Below, one piece after another: positions 28,868 to 38,454 of a DNA stretch of 64,000 nt. Numbering within the stretch: the first letter of the stretch is position 1; every line of letters begins with the position of its first letter. The position numbers and the translations under genes were made by a program. The stretch is taken from contig QUMM01000004.1 of assembly GCA_003435055.1 (NCBI GenBank), forward strand, positions 62,001 to 126,000, in the 5' to 3' direction. The notes below the pieces were generated by a model. The model saw nothing but the letters and a program-made list of their open reading frames with translations. It was not told where the DNA came from and made no database searches. The DNA is from Lachnospiraceae bacterium OF09-6. GTDB taxonomy: Bacteria; Bacillota; Clostridia; Lachnospirales; Lachnospiraceae.

Positions 28868-29709
28868 ATGGCAGAGAATTCAACATGCAGCAGTGCATCC
28901 AGCTGCTCAAAATCAAGTTGTGAGGGATGTCCAAGTAAACAGAATCCACAGAGTTTCCTGGTGGATATGAATGCATTTTCAGATATAAAACATGTAATTG
29001 GTGTAGTCAGTGGAAAAGGTGGCGTTGGTAAATCTATGGTGACTGCGTCTCTGGCCAATCAGCTGGCGTCCAGGGGATATCGTGTCGGCATTATGGATGC
29101 AGATATCACCGGCCCATCCATTCCGAAAATGTATGGGCTGCATCAGCGTGCGGTGGCAGATGACCAGGGAATTTATCCGGCTATCACAGACAATGATATC
29201 AAAGTGATTTCTATCAATCTGTTAATGCCAAATGAGGAATCTCCAGTTATCTGGAGAGGACCGGTGATTGCGGGAATGGTCAAACAGTTCTGGAGTGATG
29301 TAATCTGGGGCGAACTGGATTATCTTCTGGTGGATATGCCTCCAGGAACCGGTGATGTTCCGTTGACAGTATTCCAGTCTCTTCCTGTAGAAGGAATTGT
29401 GATTGTATCTTCGCCTCAGGATCTGGTACGCATGATCGTGAAGAAAGCCTATAATATGGCGGTAACTATGAATATTCCGGTACTGGGAATTGTGGAGAAC
29501 TACAGCTATCTGCCTGTCCGGATTGTGGAAAGAAGATCTCTGTTTTTGGAGAAAGCCATATTGATGAGATTGCAAAAGAACTTGGAACGCAGGTGCTTGG
29601 CAAGATGCCAATTGATCCGGAATTTGCACGGATGGCAGATGGAAGCTTCGCCCAGGCTGTGAATCCATATATCGATGATGCAGTGATGGCTTTGCGTAGA
29701 CTGAAATAG
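28868..29709 (+). pseudogene. Mrp/NBP35-type iron-sulfur carrier ATPase, frame broken by one base
   Basis: Starts at the ATG at 28868 (GAGGG upstream). Four N-terminal cysteines (CSSASSCSKSSCEGC) match the NBP35-type cluster site. The deviant Walker A VSGKGGVGKS is at about residues 44-53, then MDADITGPSIPKMYG and DMPPGTGDVPLT. At about 29513, CTGCCTGTCCGG lacks one base; restoring it yields CPDCGKK, the CxxC that binds the transferred cluster, and the frame reaches the stop at 29709 after a typical end (FARMADG). The whole would be about 280 residues. The intact-looking motif on both sides argues for a consensus error. Confidence 0.88.
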
Positions 29710-29752
29710 AAAAAGAAGTCCATGGCCGAAGGTCATGGACTTTTTCTTTGAC
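29707..29752. terminator. Terminator between convergent mrp and lysozyme-like genes
   Basis: AAAAAGAAGTCCATG and CATGGACTTTTTCTT form a perfect stem of about 15 bases usable from both strands. Confidence 0.9.
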
Positions 29753-29760
29753 TTCTGAGA

Positions 29761-30528
29761 TCAGGGCTCGACATAATAGCGCAGCACATGCTCTACATAT
29801 TCCGGATCTCCGTAGCTGCTCCATCCCAGAGCTTCCTGCATCATCAGGGAGAATTCTGTGGCATTTTCTACGGTATAGCTTCCGTAATTTTCCAGAACCC
29901 AGGCTGCATAGCTGTTACCAAAATTATAATCTTGCAGAGCGATTTTTAACCGCTCTGTATTTTTTATTCTTTTACATCCGGCTTCCTTCAGACAGTAGGC
30001 AAAATATTCAGCACCCACCTGAATAGAATATTCTGGATCGGTGATAGCATTTGGACTGTTGTCATATTCCGTATTAAACGGACATTCGGAACACTGTAAA
30101 ACATCCGTACCCAGACCGGAACTTTCCTGTTGCATCATAGCCAGCATAACAGTGGAAAACTGAGAAATGCCTGCAGCCTTGCAGGCTTTTTCCATGGAAG
30201 CCTGGTATTGTAGAACCTCGTCACTGACACCGTTCAGAGACCCTTTGTTGATGGGAAAGAGAAGACGGTGTATCAGCAGACCGCCGACGATCAGGACGGC
30301 AGCAGTGACAGCAGCGATCAATATCTTCAGGCGTTTGACTTCCTGCGCCCGGGAAAGCTGGGAGCGTTTCCTGTGGGAAGCAGATGATTGGCTGCCGGAG
30401 CGTTGGCGTTTCTTTGAGCTGCCGGCATCTGTTGCAGCATCGGCTGATTTTCGGGTGCTGCGGCGGGTATTCGTTTTCGAATTATTACTGGCAGAAGTGC
30501 CTGATGTTTTTTTCTTTTGTTCTGGCAT
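29761..30528 (-). CDS. Membrane-anchored lysozyme-like protein (CwlT-type muramidase domain)
   Basis: 255 residues from the ATG at 30528 (AAGGA upstream); a longer reading has no ribosome site. Residues 1-70 are Ser/Lys/Arg-rich and cytoplasmic, residues about 73-95 a membrane helix (ILIAAVTAAVLIVGGLLIH), and the rest an extracellular lysozyme-like domain: EKACKAAGIS, MLAMMQQESSG with the catalytic Glu, ITDPEYSIQVGAEYF, LKIALQDYNFGNSYAAW. This fits the Pfam lysozyme-like group found in CwlT. It lacks the NlpC/P60 partner domain. A role in wall remodelling is likely. Confidence 0.82.
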   Translation of the reverse strand: MPEQKKKTSGTSASNNSKTNTRRSTRKSADAATDAGSSKKRQRSGSQSSASHRKRSQLSRAQEVKRLKILIAAVTAAVLIVGGLLIHRLLFPINKGSLNGVSDEVLQYQASMEKACKAAGISQFSTVMLAMMQQESSGLGTDVLQCSECPFNTEYDNSPNAITDPEYSIQVGAEYFAYCLKEAGCKRIKNTERLKIALQDYNFGNSYAAWVLENYGSYTVENATEFSLMMQEALGWSSYGDPEYVEHVLRYYVEP

Positions 30529-30581
30529 ATAAGATCCTTGTATAGATGATAGTTGTAAATGATCGGATACTGGTATGGTCG

Positions 30582-30755
30582 TTAGTCTCGATAATTCTCG
30601 GCGCATTTGCTGCAGGCAGAATTGCGGCTGCAGACAAAGTTGGTCATGATATCCTCCGGATATCGGCTGCAGCTGCCTTTCGTGAAGGTGACAGTATGCT
30701 TTACCTTTGAAGCATCGGTCGGACAACGGTAATCAAAAACCTTCGTATATTCCAT
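30582..30755 (-). CDS. Small cysteine-rich protein
   Basis: 57 residues from the ATG at 30755, with GGGAG about ten bases upstream and a strong promoter at 30802-30830. Five cysteines are at about 11, 29, 42, 48 and 51; the last two form CSKC. This could be a small metal-binding fold. It is probably co-transcribed with the lysozyme-like gene 53 bases downstream. I do not recognise the family. Confidence 0.6.
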   Translation of the reverse strand: MEYTKVFDYRCPTDASKVKHTVTFTKGSCSRYPEDIMTNFVCSRNSACSKCAENYRD

Positions 30756-30801
30756 AAGGAAACACACTCCCTTTCTGACGTTTGATTTTAGTATCAGGTT
30801 C

Positions 30802-30830
30802 ATTATAAATTCTGAATCGGATAGCGTCAA
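30802..30830 (-). promoter_or_regulatory. Sigma-A promoter for the small Cys-rich and lysozyme-like genes
   Basis: On the minus strand, TTGACG and a perfect TATAAT are 17 bases apart, about 45 bases upstream of the 57-residue gene. Confidence 0.75.
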
Positions 30831-30981
30831 GATTTCTGTGCATTGAGAATCATGCAGCCTTGTATGGAGTGAACAGGAATGTTGGATGAAAGCAAACAAA
30901 AGGAAAAACGATTAGATTTGTGAAAAGTGCATAGAAAGATAATAAGAAAACTGTTATAAAAGACGAAATATATAAAAGAGA

Positions 30982-31010
30982 TTTACATTAGAGAGAAAAA
31001 GTGATATGAT
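30982..31010 (+). promoter_or_regulatory. Sigma-A promoter for the GH127 operon
   Basis: TTTACA and TATGAT with 17 bases between. Two LacI-type operators lie just downstream. Confidence 0.7.
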
Positions 31011-31025
31011 CAGTGCATGGATAGG

Positions 31026-31114
31026 TAAAACGATTAACTAAAAGAAAGAAATAATGAAAAAAAAATGATTTTATCATTCAAAAAACATAGAAAATACAAT
31101 GATTAAATCGTTTA
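31026..31114 (+). promoter_or_regulatory. Two LacI-type operators
   Basis: A palindrome TTAAATCGTTTAA (31102-31114) is centred on CG like sites of LacI/GalR proteins, and a related TAAAACGATTAAC lies at 31026-31038, near the predicted start of transcription. Two sites 76 bases apart could be bridged by a looped tetramer or act as a roadblock. The LacI regulator at 38455 closes the same locus. Confidence 0.65.
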
Positions 31115-31144
31115 ACAATCTACCATAACACGGCGGAGGGGATC

Positions 31145-33082
31145 ATGAGACAGGAAAGAGAAAAAATCAGATGGAAGGATATTCGCATTACAGATAGCCT
31201 GTTTGGATCTTATGTAAAGCGAGTCAGCGAAAAGGTTATTCCACATCAGTGGAAGATACTGAATGACCAGCTGGAAGATTCAGAGAAGACTTACTGCATT
31301 CAGAATTTTCGCGTTGCTGCAGGAGAACTCACCGGAGAAAGAAAGGGTGTAGTATTCCAGGATACTGACCTTTACAAGTGGCTGGAATCTGTGGCCTACA
31401 CCATTGCAGCAGGGCAGGGACTGGAATACGAGCCACTTGCAGATGAAGTGATTGATCTGATCGGCAGGGCACAGGAACCAGATGGTTATCTGAACACTTA
31501 TTTTACGGTGAATGCACCGCATAGAAAGTGGAAGAACCTGATGGAAGGACATGAACTTTACACAGCAGGACATATGATTGAAGCTGCGGTAGCTTACTAC
31601 GAAGCAACCGGAAAGACAAAGTTTCTGGATATTGCCAGAAAGAATGCAGACCTGATCGGTCAGGTATTTGGCAGAGGAGAAGGGCAGAAGAGAGGTTATC
31701 CGGGACATCAGGAGATTGAGCTGGCACTGGTGAAGCTCTATCGGGTGACTGGTGAGAGAAGATATCTGGAAACTGCCAGATACTTTATTGAAGAAAGAGG
31801 AAGCTGTCCAAGTTATTTTGAACAGGAAGTAGCGGAGCGGGGCGGATTTGAATTCTTCCCGGATTTTCAGGATTATGATCTGGCTTATTCCCAGGCTGAT
31901 ATTCCACCGGTACAGCAGACAAAGGCAGAAGGACATTCTGTAAGAGATATGTATATGTGTGCTGCGATGGCAGACCTGGCAGGTGAATATGAAGACGAAG
32001 CAATGCTCCAGGCCTGCAGGCGGATCTGGGATAACATGACGCAGAAGCAGATGTATATTACCGGAGGAATTGGATCCAGTGGATTCAGGGAACGGTTTAC
32101 CACAGATTATGATCTGCCGAATGCAACCAATTATTCCGAAACCTGTGCATCCATTGGACTGATGATGTTTGGTCAGAGGATGTCAGCGGTGACCGGAGAG
32201 GCATTCTATTATGACAGCGTAGAACTGGCATTATATAATACCGTACTGGCAGGCATCAATATCGAAGGTGACCGATATTTTTACGTAAATCCACTGGAAG
32301 TGGTACCAGAGTTCTGTACTGCACATACATATATGAATCATGTCAAGCCGATTCGGCAAAAGTGGTTCTCCATTGCCTGTTGTCCACCAAATGTGGCGAG
32401 GACACTGGCATCTCTGGGACAGTACATCTATGCCAGAGATGGGGAAGAACTGGTGATCCATCAGTTTATATCTTCTGAAGTGCAAACAGAAGCAGGGGGG
32501 CATAACGTGGAACTTCGTATGGATTCCACCTTGATGCAGGATGGAAAAGTAAAGATCAGTATCAGGAGCGAGGCTGATACAAAACTGAAAATACGAATCC
32601 CGGGTTATGCCGTAAACTGGACCATCCGGGCAGGTGAAGCAGATCTGGATCCTGTGGTGGAAAAAGGATATCTGAAGGTAACGGCAAAGGCCGGGGAACA
32701 GACCCTGGTTCTGGATCTGGATATTCACCCACACTGGGTGGCAGCAAATGATCTGGTCAGAGCAGATGCAGGAAAAGCAGCACTGATGAAGGGACCATTT
32801 GTATATTGCCTGGAAGAAAAGGACAATGGGAACCTGCTTTCTCAGGTCTGCGTGGAAGCTAATCAGAAGATTCAGGAAGCTGCACCGGCAGAAGGACTGG
32901 TGGGAGAGATCCCGACACTTTCCTATCCAGGAGTCAGAGTAAAAAATGTGGGGTTGGGAGACAACCTGTACGGGGCTTTACAGATTGAAAAAGAAAAAAC
33001 ACAGTTGACTGCGATTCCGTATTGCTTGTGGAATAACCGCGGGGAAGGCGAGATGCTGGTATGGCACAGGGTATTGATTTGA
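31145..33082 (+). CDS. Glycoside hydrolase family 127, beta-L-arabinofuranosidase
   Basis: 645 residues, no signal peptide. An (alpha/alpha)6 barrel with a C-terminal beta domain is expected. The family's zinc/thiol site is complete: Glu332 and Cys334 in NYSETCASIG, and Cys412-Cys413 in SIACCPPNVAR, the second being the nucleophile in the HypBA1 precedent. Other landmarks are QEPDGYLNTYF and LYTAGHMIEAA. It would cleave beta-L-arabinofuranosides from imported arabino-oligosaccharides in the cytosol. It is the first gene of the operon and overlaps the next ORF by 22 bases. Confidence 0.92.
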   Translation: MRQEREKIRWKDIRITDSLFGSYVKRVSEKVIPHQWKILNDQLEDSEKTYCIQNFRVAAGELTGERKGVVFQDTDLYKWLESVAYTIAAGQGLEYEPLADEVIDLIGRAQEPDGYLNTYFTVNAPHRKWKNLMEGHELYTAGHMIEAAVAYYEATGKTKFLDIARKNADLIGQVFGRGEGQKRGYPGHQEIELALVKLYRVTGERRYLETARYFIEERGSCPSYFEQEVAERGGFEFFPDFQDYDLAYSQADIPPVQQTKAEGHSVRDMYMCAAMADLAGEYEDEAMLQACRRIWDNMTQKQMYITGGIGSSGFRERFTTDYDLPNATNYSETCASIGLMMFGQRMSAVTGEAFYYDSVELALYNTVLAGINIEGDRYFYVNPLEVVPEFCTAHTYMNHVKPIRQKWFSIACCPPNVARTLASLGQYIYARDGEELVIHQFISSEVQTEAGGHNVELRMDSTLMQDGKVKISIRSEADTKLKIRIPGYAVNWTIRAGEADLDPVVEKGYLKVTAKAGEQTLVLDLDIHPHWVAANDLVRADAGKAALMKGPFVYCLEEKDNGNLLSQVCVEANQKIQEAAPAEGLVGEIPTLSYPGVRVKNVGLGDNLYGALQIEKEKTQLTAIPYCLWNNRGEGEMLVWHRVLI

Positions 33083-35217
33083 TAACGAAATTGGCATATA
33101 TAGAAAAACTGACCGGAGAAAAATATGCACTTGAGATTCCAATGAATCAACTGGATGATCATACTTATAGTGGATCATCGGAAATTGACCTGGATGGGTA
33201 TAAAATAATAATTCAGGAAGAATGGAAAAGCTGTAAAAAAGAAACCAGAATAAAAAGAAAAATGGTGGGAATCTGTCAAGGAAAAAGGTCAGAAAAAGAA
33301 ACAGTACAGGGAATCAGGATTTGGATGACCTTACCTGGAATGAAGTATGGTAACGAAGCGGTCAGGATTGTAATTCCTTCCATGGTATATACCAGAGATG
33401 TAGAAGACAATGTACCAGACCATCAGACATTCATGGAAGATCGACTGACGGATCCTATGATTTTATTATATGAAAAAAAGAAACAGGAATATGTACATTT
33501 TTCCCTGCAGTCACAATCTAATATGGTGACAGAGATGGTACGGGAAAAGGGGCAGAGCAGATACCTTCATAAAACACAAAACGTATCAGTTGGATATCGA
33601 AAAGGACAGGCCACAATAGATTTTGAAGTTTCCTGGCCATATGAGGAAGCGGATAAAAGTTCAGCTTTGAATATATCTGAAAGTCCAGCGACAGCATTTT
33701 ACCCTTTGGATGGAGATGATTTTGAAAAAGAAATCACAATAAAAATAAAAAAGGGATATGGAGAAGGCTTTGCTCACACACTTTACGAAGCATATGAACA
33801 GGATGCCAGGGAAAAGAATGCAGAGTTGATTCATCTGGAATTTACAAAAGAAGAGTCCAGGCAATATAGAATGCATTCACTTGGAAAAAGCTACCGAGAA
33901 TTTGAAAATGATGGCGCGGGATTCTTCTTTCATTTTGATCCCAAATATGGATATGATTCCAGACCATCTGGTTTTAGTACCTGCTATGATACAATTCCAC
34001 ATAATTCATATACACATATTTTGGAATATGGATTTACAGGCAGACAAATCAATGCAGCATATATTATGGCAACTGAAAAAGGCGGTATATGGCTGGAACG
34101 GGGAGAAAAGGTTATTGAATTTTTCCTGAAACATTGCCAGAAAGAAAATGGATGGTTATATTCACTGTTTGATTTGAACACAGGACAGCCGTTTTACTCG
34201 TTTGGAGATCCAGATGCCCCAAAACTTCACTATATTTCCAAAACCAGTCAAAAGGGAAATTATCTTCGTACTATGACCGAACCAATGAATGACTGCCTGG
34301 AGTGCTATCAGTGGTATAAAAAGGCTGGACGTATTCATAAAAAATGGAAGGAAGCCTGTTTAAAATTTGCAGATTTCCTAAAAGAATGTCAGAATAAAGA
34401 TGGTTCGTGGTACCGTGCATATTGTCCGGATGGAACGGGAACAGATTCAGTTGACCGGCCAGACATGGAGCCAACAGAAAGAGAAAAAGGACAGAAAGCA
34501 GTTACCGCAATTCCGTTGGTATTTCTCTGTAATCTTTGCAGGATGCTTGAACAGGAAGGAGAGGATTTTAGCGAATACCTGAACATGGCAAAGCGTGGTG
34601 GTGATTATGTATGTAATGCAATTGTAAAAGAAGAGCATTATCAGGGCGCTACATTGGACAATCCGAACCAGGTGGATAAAGAAGCTTCACAGTATGTGAT
34701 GGCTGGATTGTGGCATTTATATAGCCTGACAAAGGAAGAAAAATACTTAAACGGAGCAGAAAATGCAGCATATATTTTTATGACATGGAATTATATCTGG
34801 AATGCACCGATGCAGTCAGGAAATATATTATGCGAAAAAGGGTTTAAAACAAAAGGAATGGGTGCCATTAATTCTGTGTGGGGCGGTGGAGTGGTAGATA
34901 TTTATTCGCTGTTCCATATCAGGGAATTGTATCTGATTGGACAGGAAAGAAATCATTCGTTCATGTGTGAAATGGCAGAATGGATTGCAACGGCGACTGC
35001 ACAGATTCTATCGTATCCAAAAGATGATATGGGATTCGCAGATATAGGAATGCAGCCAGAAGGATTTGGAATATGTCCACAGGGAATAGATGAGGAAATG
35101 ATTCATAAGGGCGATATTTGGGGAACACTTGGCTGGATTTATTCAGCTGGAATATATGGATTAAAAAACTATTTAATGACAAGGGAGGAAAAGGAACATG
35201 AAGAAAAGAATAGCTAG
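33061..35217 (+). CDS. Uncharacterised 718-residue protein, possible glycoside hydrolase
   Basis: 718 residues, no signal peptide. The first 280 residues are beta-rich and lack motifs known to me. From about residue 300 on, helical hairpins repeat (YLNMAKRGGDYV, KYLNGAENAAYIFMTW, DIWGTLGWIYSAG) in the manner of alpha/alpha-toroid glycosidases such as GH127, GH105 and GH88, and aromatic/acidic patches (NKDGSWYRAYCPDG, TEPMNDCLECYQWY) would suit a sugar site. It is sandwiched between GH127 and a sugar-binding protein, overlapping both (22 and 20 bases), so it is surely part of the pathway. I cannot assign a CAZy family. Catalytic role is inferred from context only. Confidence 0.6.
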   Translation: MAQGIDLITKLAYIEKLTGEKYALEIPMNQLDDHTYSGSSEIDLDGYKIIIQEEWKSCKKETRIKRKMVGICQGKRSEKETVQGIRIWMTLPGMKYGNEAVRIVIPSMVYTRDVEDNVPDHQTFMEDRLTDPMILLYEKKKQEYVHFSLQSQSNMVTEMVREKGQSRYLHKTQNVSVGYRKGQATIDFEVSWPYEEADKSSALNISESPATAFYPLDGDDFEKEITIKIKKGYGEGFAHTLYEAYEQDAREKNAELIHLEFTKEESRQYRMHSLGKSYREFENDGAGFFFHFDPKYGYDSRPSGFSTCYDTIPHNSYTHILEYGFTGRQINAAYIMATEKGGIWLERGEKVIEFFLKHCQKENGWLYSLFDLNTGQPFYSFGDPDAPKLHYISKTSQKGNYLRTMTEPMNDCLECYQWYKKAGRIHKKWKEACLKFADFLKECQNKDGSWYRAYCPDGTGTDSVDRPDMEPTEREKGQKAVTAIPLVFLCNLCRMLEQEGEDFSEYLNMAKRGGDYVCNAIVKEEHYQGATLDNPNQVDKEASQYVMAGLWHLYSLTKEEKYLNGAENAAYIFMTWNYIWNAPMQSGNILCEKGFKTKGMGAINSVWGGGVVDIYSLFHIRELYLIGQERNHSFMCEMAEWIATATAQILSYPKDDMGFADIGMQPEGFGICPQGIDEEMIHKGDIWGTLGWIYSAGIYGLKNYLMTREEKEHEEKNS

Positions 35218-36463
35218 TGTAATCATTGGAATGAACGCAATTGCAGCGATTATGGCAGGGGGAGCGACTGTAGCAGCTGCTGATCAGCCAGTAGAGTTGA
35301 ATTTGTACCACAGTTGGAGTACAGAGACAACTCGAGGAGAAGTACTTACAAAATTGATTGATGAATTTAATCAGGAGCATGATGGAGAAATTAAGGTAAA
35401 TGTAGAAACGAATTCTGATTTCCCAGCATATCAGGAAAAAGTAAAGACGATGCTCAGTACTGATACAGCACCTGATATTTTCCATTATAATTACAATCCA
35501 AATGATCTTTCTTACTTTGAATCAGGAAAATTAATGGATTTCTCTTCTTTCATGGATGATGAGTGGAAAGCGCGTTTTGAGGAAAGTGATCTGGAAACAT
35601 TGACTTATAATGATCAGCTTTTGTCGATTCCATTTGAAAGCGCAGGTGCAGTACTCTGGTATAACAAAGATGCTTTCGCAGAAGTGGGATATAATGAATT
35701 CCCGGCAACCTGGAGTGAACTTCTGGATGCATGCCAGAAATTAAAAGATGCAGGTTATGGAGGATTTTCACTGTATACAGGGGATGACGCATGGTATTCT
35801 ATTAATCTCATTACAGATCTTTGGGTAGCAAATGACGGTGCTGCAGCTGTGAACACAGCGACAAGTTTTAATACACAGGGGCTGATAGATGCATTAAATA
35901 CTTATAAAGAATTTTATCAGTATTCTACAAGTGATGTAATCGGTGGAAATTATTCGGTGGCTGGAGCAAACTTTTCTTCCCAAAAAACGACGATGGCAAT
36001 TGATGGAAGTTGGTTTACTGGTTATATAGATGAATCAATTCTTCCGTCTGTTGCTGTAGCATCTACACCAACGAATGGGGATGATGTGGCACAGCCTGGC
36101 TATCTGGTAACAGATGCGCAGACACCATGGGCAGCTGCAGCGACTGATGATCCAGATAAAGAAGCGGCAATTGTGGAATTTATGAAGTATATTACATCAG
36201 AAGATGCAACAAAAACTTTGACAATGGATGGTTCTGTAATCCTTTCTGCAAAACTGGAACTGACAGATGAAGATCTGGCAAATTGTACAGATCAGATGAG
36301 ACAGTATCTGGAAGTAAATGCAAAAGCGCCATCAAGAACCACGAACTTGGAAAGAAATCTGTCAACAGAAGCAGCAGCAGAACTTCCGACTTTACTGGAA
36401 TCGTTCTTATTAGACCAGATTACAGCAGAACAGTTTTGCGAACAGCTGGATTCTTTAAATTAG
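35198..36463 (+). CDS. Extracellular sugar-binding protein of ABC transporter (family 1)
   Basis: 421 residues, preceded by GGGAGG and overlapping the previous gene by 20 bases. The Sec signal spans about residues 1-28 (KKR, hydrophobic core, VAAA cut) and, as at 13122, has no lipobox Cys. The mature chain shows LNLYHSWSTETTRGEV, FNQEHDGEIKV, TAPDIFHYNY, GAVLWYNKDAFAEVGYNEFPATWSELLDACQKLKDAGYGG and TTMAIDGSWFTG, all typical of the family. Ligand is probably a beta-arabino-oligosaccharide released from plant glycoprotein or arabinan (inference from GH127). Confidence 0.9.
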   Translation: MKKRIASVIIGMNAIAAIMAGGATVAAADQPVELNLYHSWSTETTRGEVLTKLIDEFNQEHDGEIKVNVETNSDFPAYQEKVKTMLSTDTAPDIFHYNYNPNDLSYFESGKLMDFSSFMDDEWKARFEESDLETLTYNDQLLSIPFESAGAVLWYNKDAFAEVGYNEFPATWSELLDACQKLKDAGYGGFSLYTGDDAWYSINLITDLWVANDGAAAVNTATSFNTQGLIDALNTYKEFYQYSTSDVIGGNYSVAGANFSSQKTTMAIDGSWFTGYIDESILPSVAVASTPTNGDDVAQPGYLVTDAQTPWAAAATDDPDKEAAIVEFMKYITSEDATKTLTMDGSVILSAKLELTDEDLANCTDQMRQYLEVNAKAPSRTTNLERNLSTEAAAELPTLLESFLLDQITAEQFCEQLDSLN

Positions 36464-36480
36464 CAGAAAGAAGAAAGATG

Positions 36481-36556
36481 GCCTCCGGCAGAATTAGTTA
36501 AGATGCATAAAGGAATGAACAGCATCCTAAGTAAGAATGCCAGAGGCATTCTTGAA
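36481..36556 (+). repeat. REP-like element, family B copy 1
   Basis: Begins GCCTCCGGCAG and ends in a hairpin AAGAATGCC-AGA-GGCATTCTT. The same start and the same terminal hairpin occur at 43299-43390 with a different middle. It lies between binding-protein and permease genes, where the xylose locus has a plain terminator. Confidence 0.65.
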
Positions 36557-36568
36557 TGGAGGAGTTTT

Positions 36569-37432
36569 ATGACAAAAAAAAGATGGATTATACTATATCT
36601 GGCACCTGCGTTATTTTTTGCAGTGATATTTTTCATTATTCCATTGATCTATATTCTGTATGTAAGCTTTTTTGAATGGAATGGATTGAATCACATGACA
36701 TTGGTTGGAATACAGAATTACCTGGATGTTTTAAAGGACGTAAATTTCCGCCTGGCATTTAAAAATACGATATTGTGGATATTAGCTGCGGTATGCATTC
36801 ATGTACCATTTGGCCTGCTTCTTGCATTATTACTGAATAGAAAAGTGTTTGGATGGAAAATATTTCGTGTATTATTCTTTTTGCCAAATGTTATTTCGAT
36901 TACGGCACTGGCCTTTTTGTGGTATTTCATTTATCACCAGGATATGGGACTTTTAAACTGGGGACTGCGCGCGGCAGGGCTATCTTCGGTAACAAGAGGG
37001 TGGTTAACAGATCTTGGAACGGCGCTTCCTGCTACAATGGTTCCGTTTGTTTTATACGTAGGTCTTACTACAGTCATATTCCTGACACAGCTGGCAACAG
37101 TTTCAGATGAAATGAGAGAAGCAGCAATATTAGATGGTGCAACCGGATGGCAGATGGACCGTTATGTATATATTCCGTTGGTAAAACCAGCCATAGCTAC
37201 TAATCTGATGCTGAATGTGGCATTTTGCCTGAAAAACTTCGAATATCCATTTGTTATGACCAGTGGTGGGCCGATTAATTCGACGACAACATTATCTCTG
37301 TATGTTTACAAAAAAATGATGAATGCAAATCAGTATGGAATTTCTATGGTGGGTAGTGTATTTACCATATTGTTAGGATTTATACTGATGATCTTGGTAA
37401 ATAGAATGCAAAAAGACAGGAAGGATGCATGA
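36569..37432 (+). CDS. Sugar ABC transporter permease 1
   Basis: 287 residues from the ATG at 36569, which has GGAGG seven bases upstream; the upstream in-frame ATGs lie inside the REP-like element and were rejected. Six membrane segments, an N-terminal LYLAPALFFAVIFFIIPLIY, and the EAA loop REAAILDGATGWQMDRYVYIPL. The end (ILVNRMQKDRKDA) is typical. It pairs with the permease at 37434, which starts two bases after the stop. Confidence 0.93.
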   Translation: MTKKRWIILYLAPALFFAVIFFIIPLIYILYVSFFEWNGLNHMTLVGIQNYLDVLKDVNFRLAFKNTILWILAAVCIHVPFGLLLALLLNRKVFGWKIFRVLFFLPNVISITALAFLWYFIYHQDMGLLNWGLRAAGLSSVTRGWLTDLGTALPATMVPFVLYVGLTTVIFLTQLATVSDEMREAAILDGATGWQMDRYVYIPLVKPAIATNLMLNVAFCLKNFEYPFVMTSGGPINSTTTLSLYVYKKMMNANQYGISMVGSVFTILLGFILMILVNRMQKDRKDA

Positions 37433-37433
37433 C

Positions 37434-38257
37434 ATGAAGAAAAGAAAGAAAAAAAATCGGATGATATTTATTTTTCTGGTAATTGTTGCAATTTTAATGT
37501 TGCTACCTTTTGCATGGTTGATCCTGTCATCATTTCGTGAAAACATGGATCTGCTTTCAATCCGTTTGGAACACCTAAGAGCTTAAGCATACAGAATTAT
37601 GTGGATGTATTCCGGCGCCAGCCAATGCTGAGATATTTGTTCAATACCTGTCTGGTAGCAGTGATAGCAGTAGTATTGGATGTGTTTGTATCTATGTTGA
37701 CTGGATATGCAATGCTCCATAGATTCCGGTTTCGAAAAACATTGTCGGTCATGTTTTATGTAGGGCTGTTTATACCGGCAAATGCATTTATGGTTCCTTA
37801 TTATATTATGATTACGAAGGCTGGGCTGTATGATAAAATAGCAGGTCTTGGGATGGTTTATGCGGCAATTAATCTGCCATTTAGTATTATGATTATACGT
37901 GGATTTCTGGAAACTCTGCCAAAGCAGGTGATGGAATCGGGAAGAATAGATGGAGCTACCACGAACCAGCTTTTATGGAAAATTGTATTTCCGATGTCAA
38001 AGCCAGGGATTGTTACTGTCTGTATTTTCATTATTATTAATTCCTGGAATGAATTATTCTTTGCCAATCTTTTAACGCAAAGTGCAAAATCTCAGACCAT
38101 TACGGTAGCAATTAAATCATTTTTATCAGCATTTGAAGCAAATTATGGATATGCATTTGCTGCAATGATGATATCCATTTTACCAACTATCATTGTATAT
38201 GTTTTCCTGACAAATAAAATCATAGGTGGAATGACTGCCGGTGCAGTGAAAGAGTAA
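37434..38257 (+). pseudogene. Sugar ABC transporter permease 2 (MalG-like), frame broken by one base
   Basis: From the ATG at 37434 the frame reads one membrane helix then SSFRENMDLLS and breaks at about 37560. TTCAATCCG needs one more A to give S-N-P-F-G-T-P, after which the frame continues to 38257 through five more helices, the EAA-type loop ESGRIDGATTNQLLWKIVFP and the family end IIGGMTAGAVKE. About 275 residues when joined. A consensus deletion in an A run is the simplest cause. Confidence 0.87.
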
Positions 38258-38353
38258 GTAATGGCATTAGAGAATGGAAAAAGGAGAAGATGATATACTC
38301 ATAGACATTACATCAGGATTGGAGTATAATCAAAAGTAATTGACGGATAATAG

Positions 38354-38403
38354 ACAGGCAGCAGTACCATACATGATAAATGGCAGGTATTTGCTGCCTT
38401 TTA
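38354..38403 (+). terminator. Terminator of the GH127 operon
   Basis: AGGCAGCAGTACC pairs with GGTATTTGCTGCCT (one bulge), followed by TTTTAA. Confidence 0.75.
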
Positions 38404-38454
38404 AGATGAAAAGTGCATTTATGCAAAAGTAAAAAGAGATAAGGAGAATGCAGG

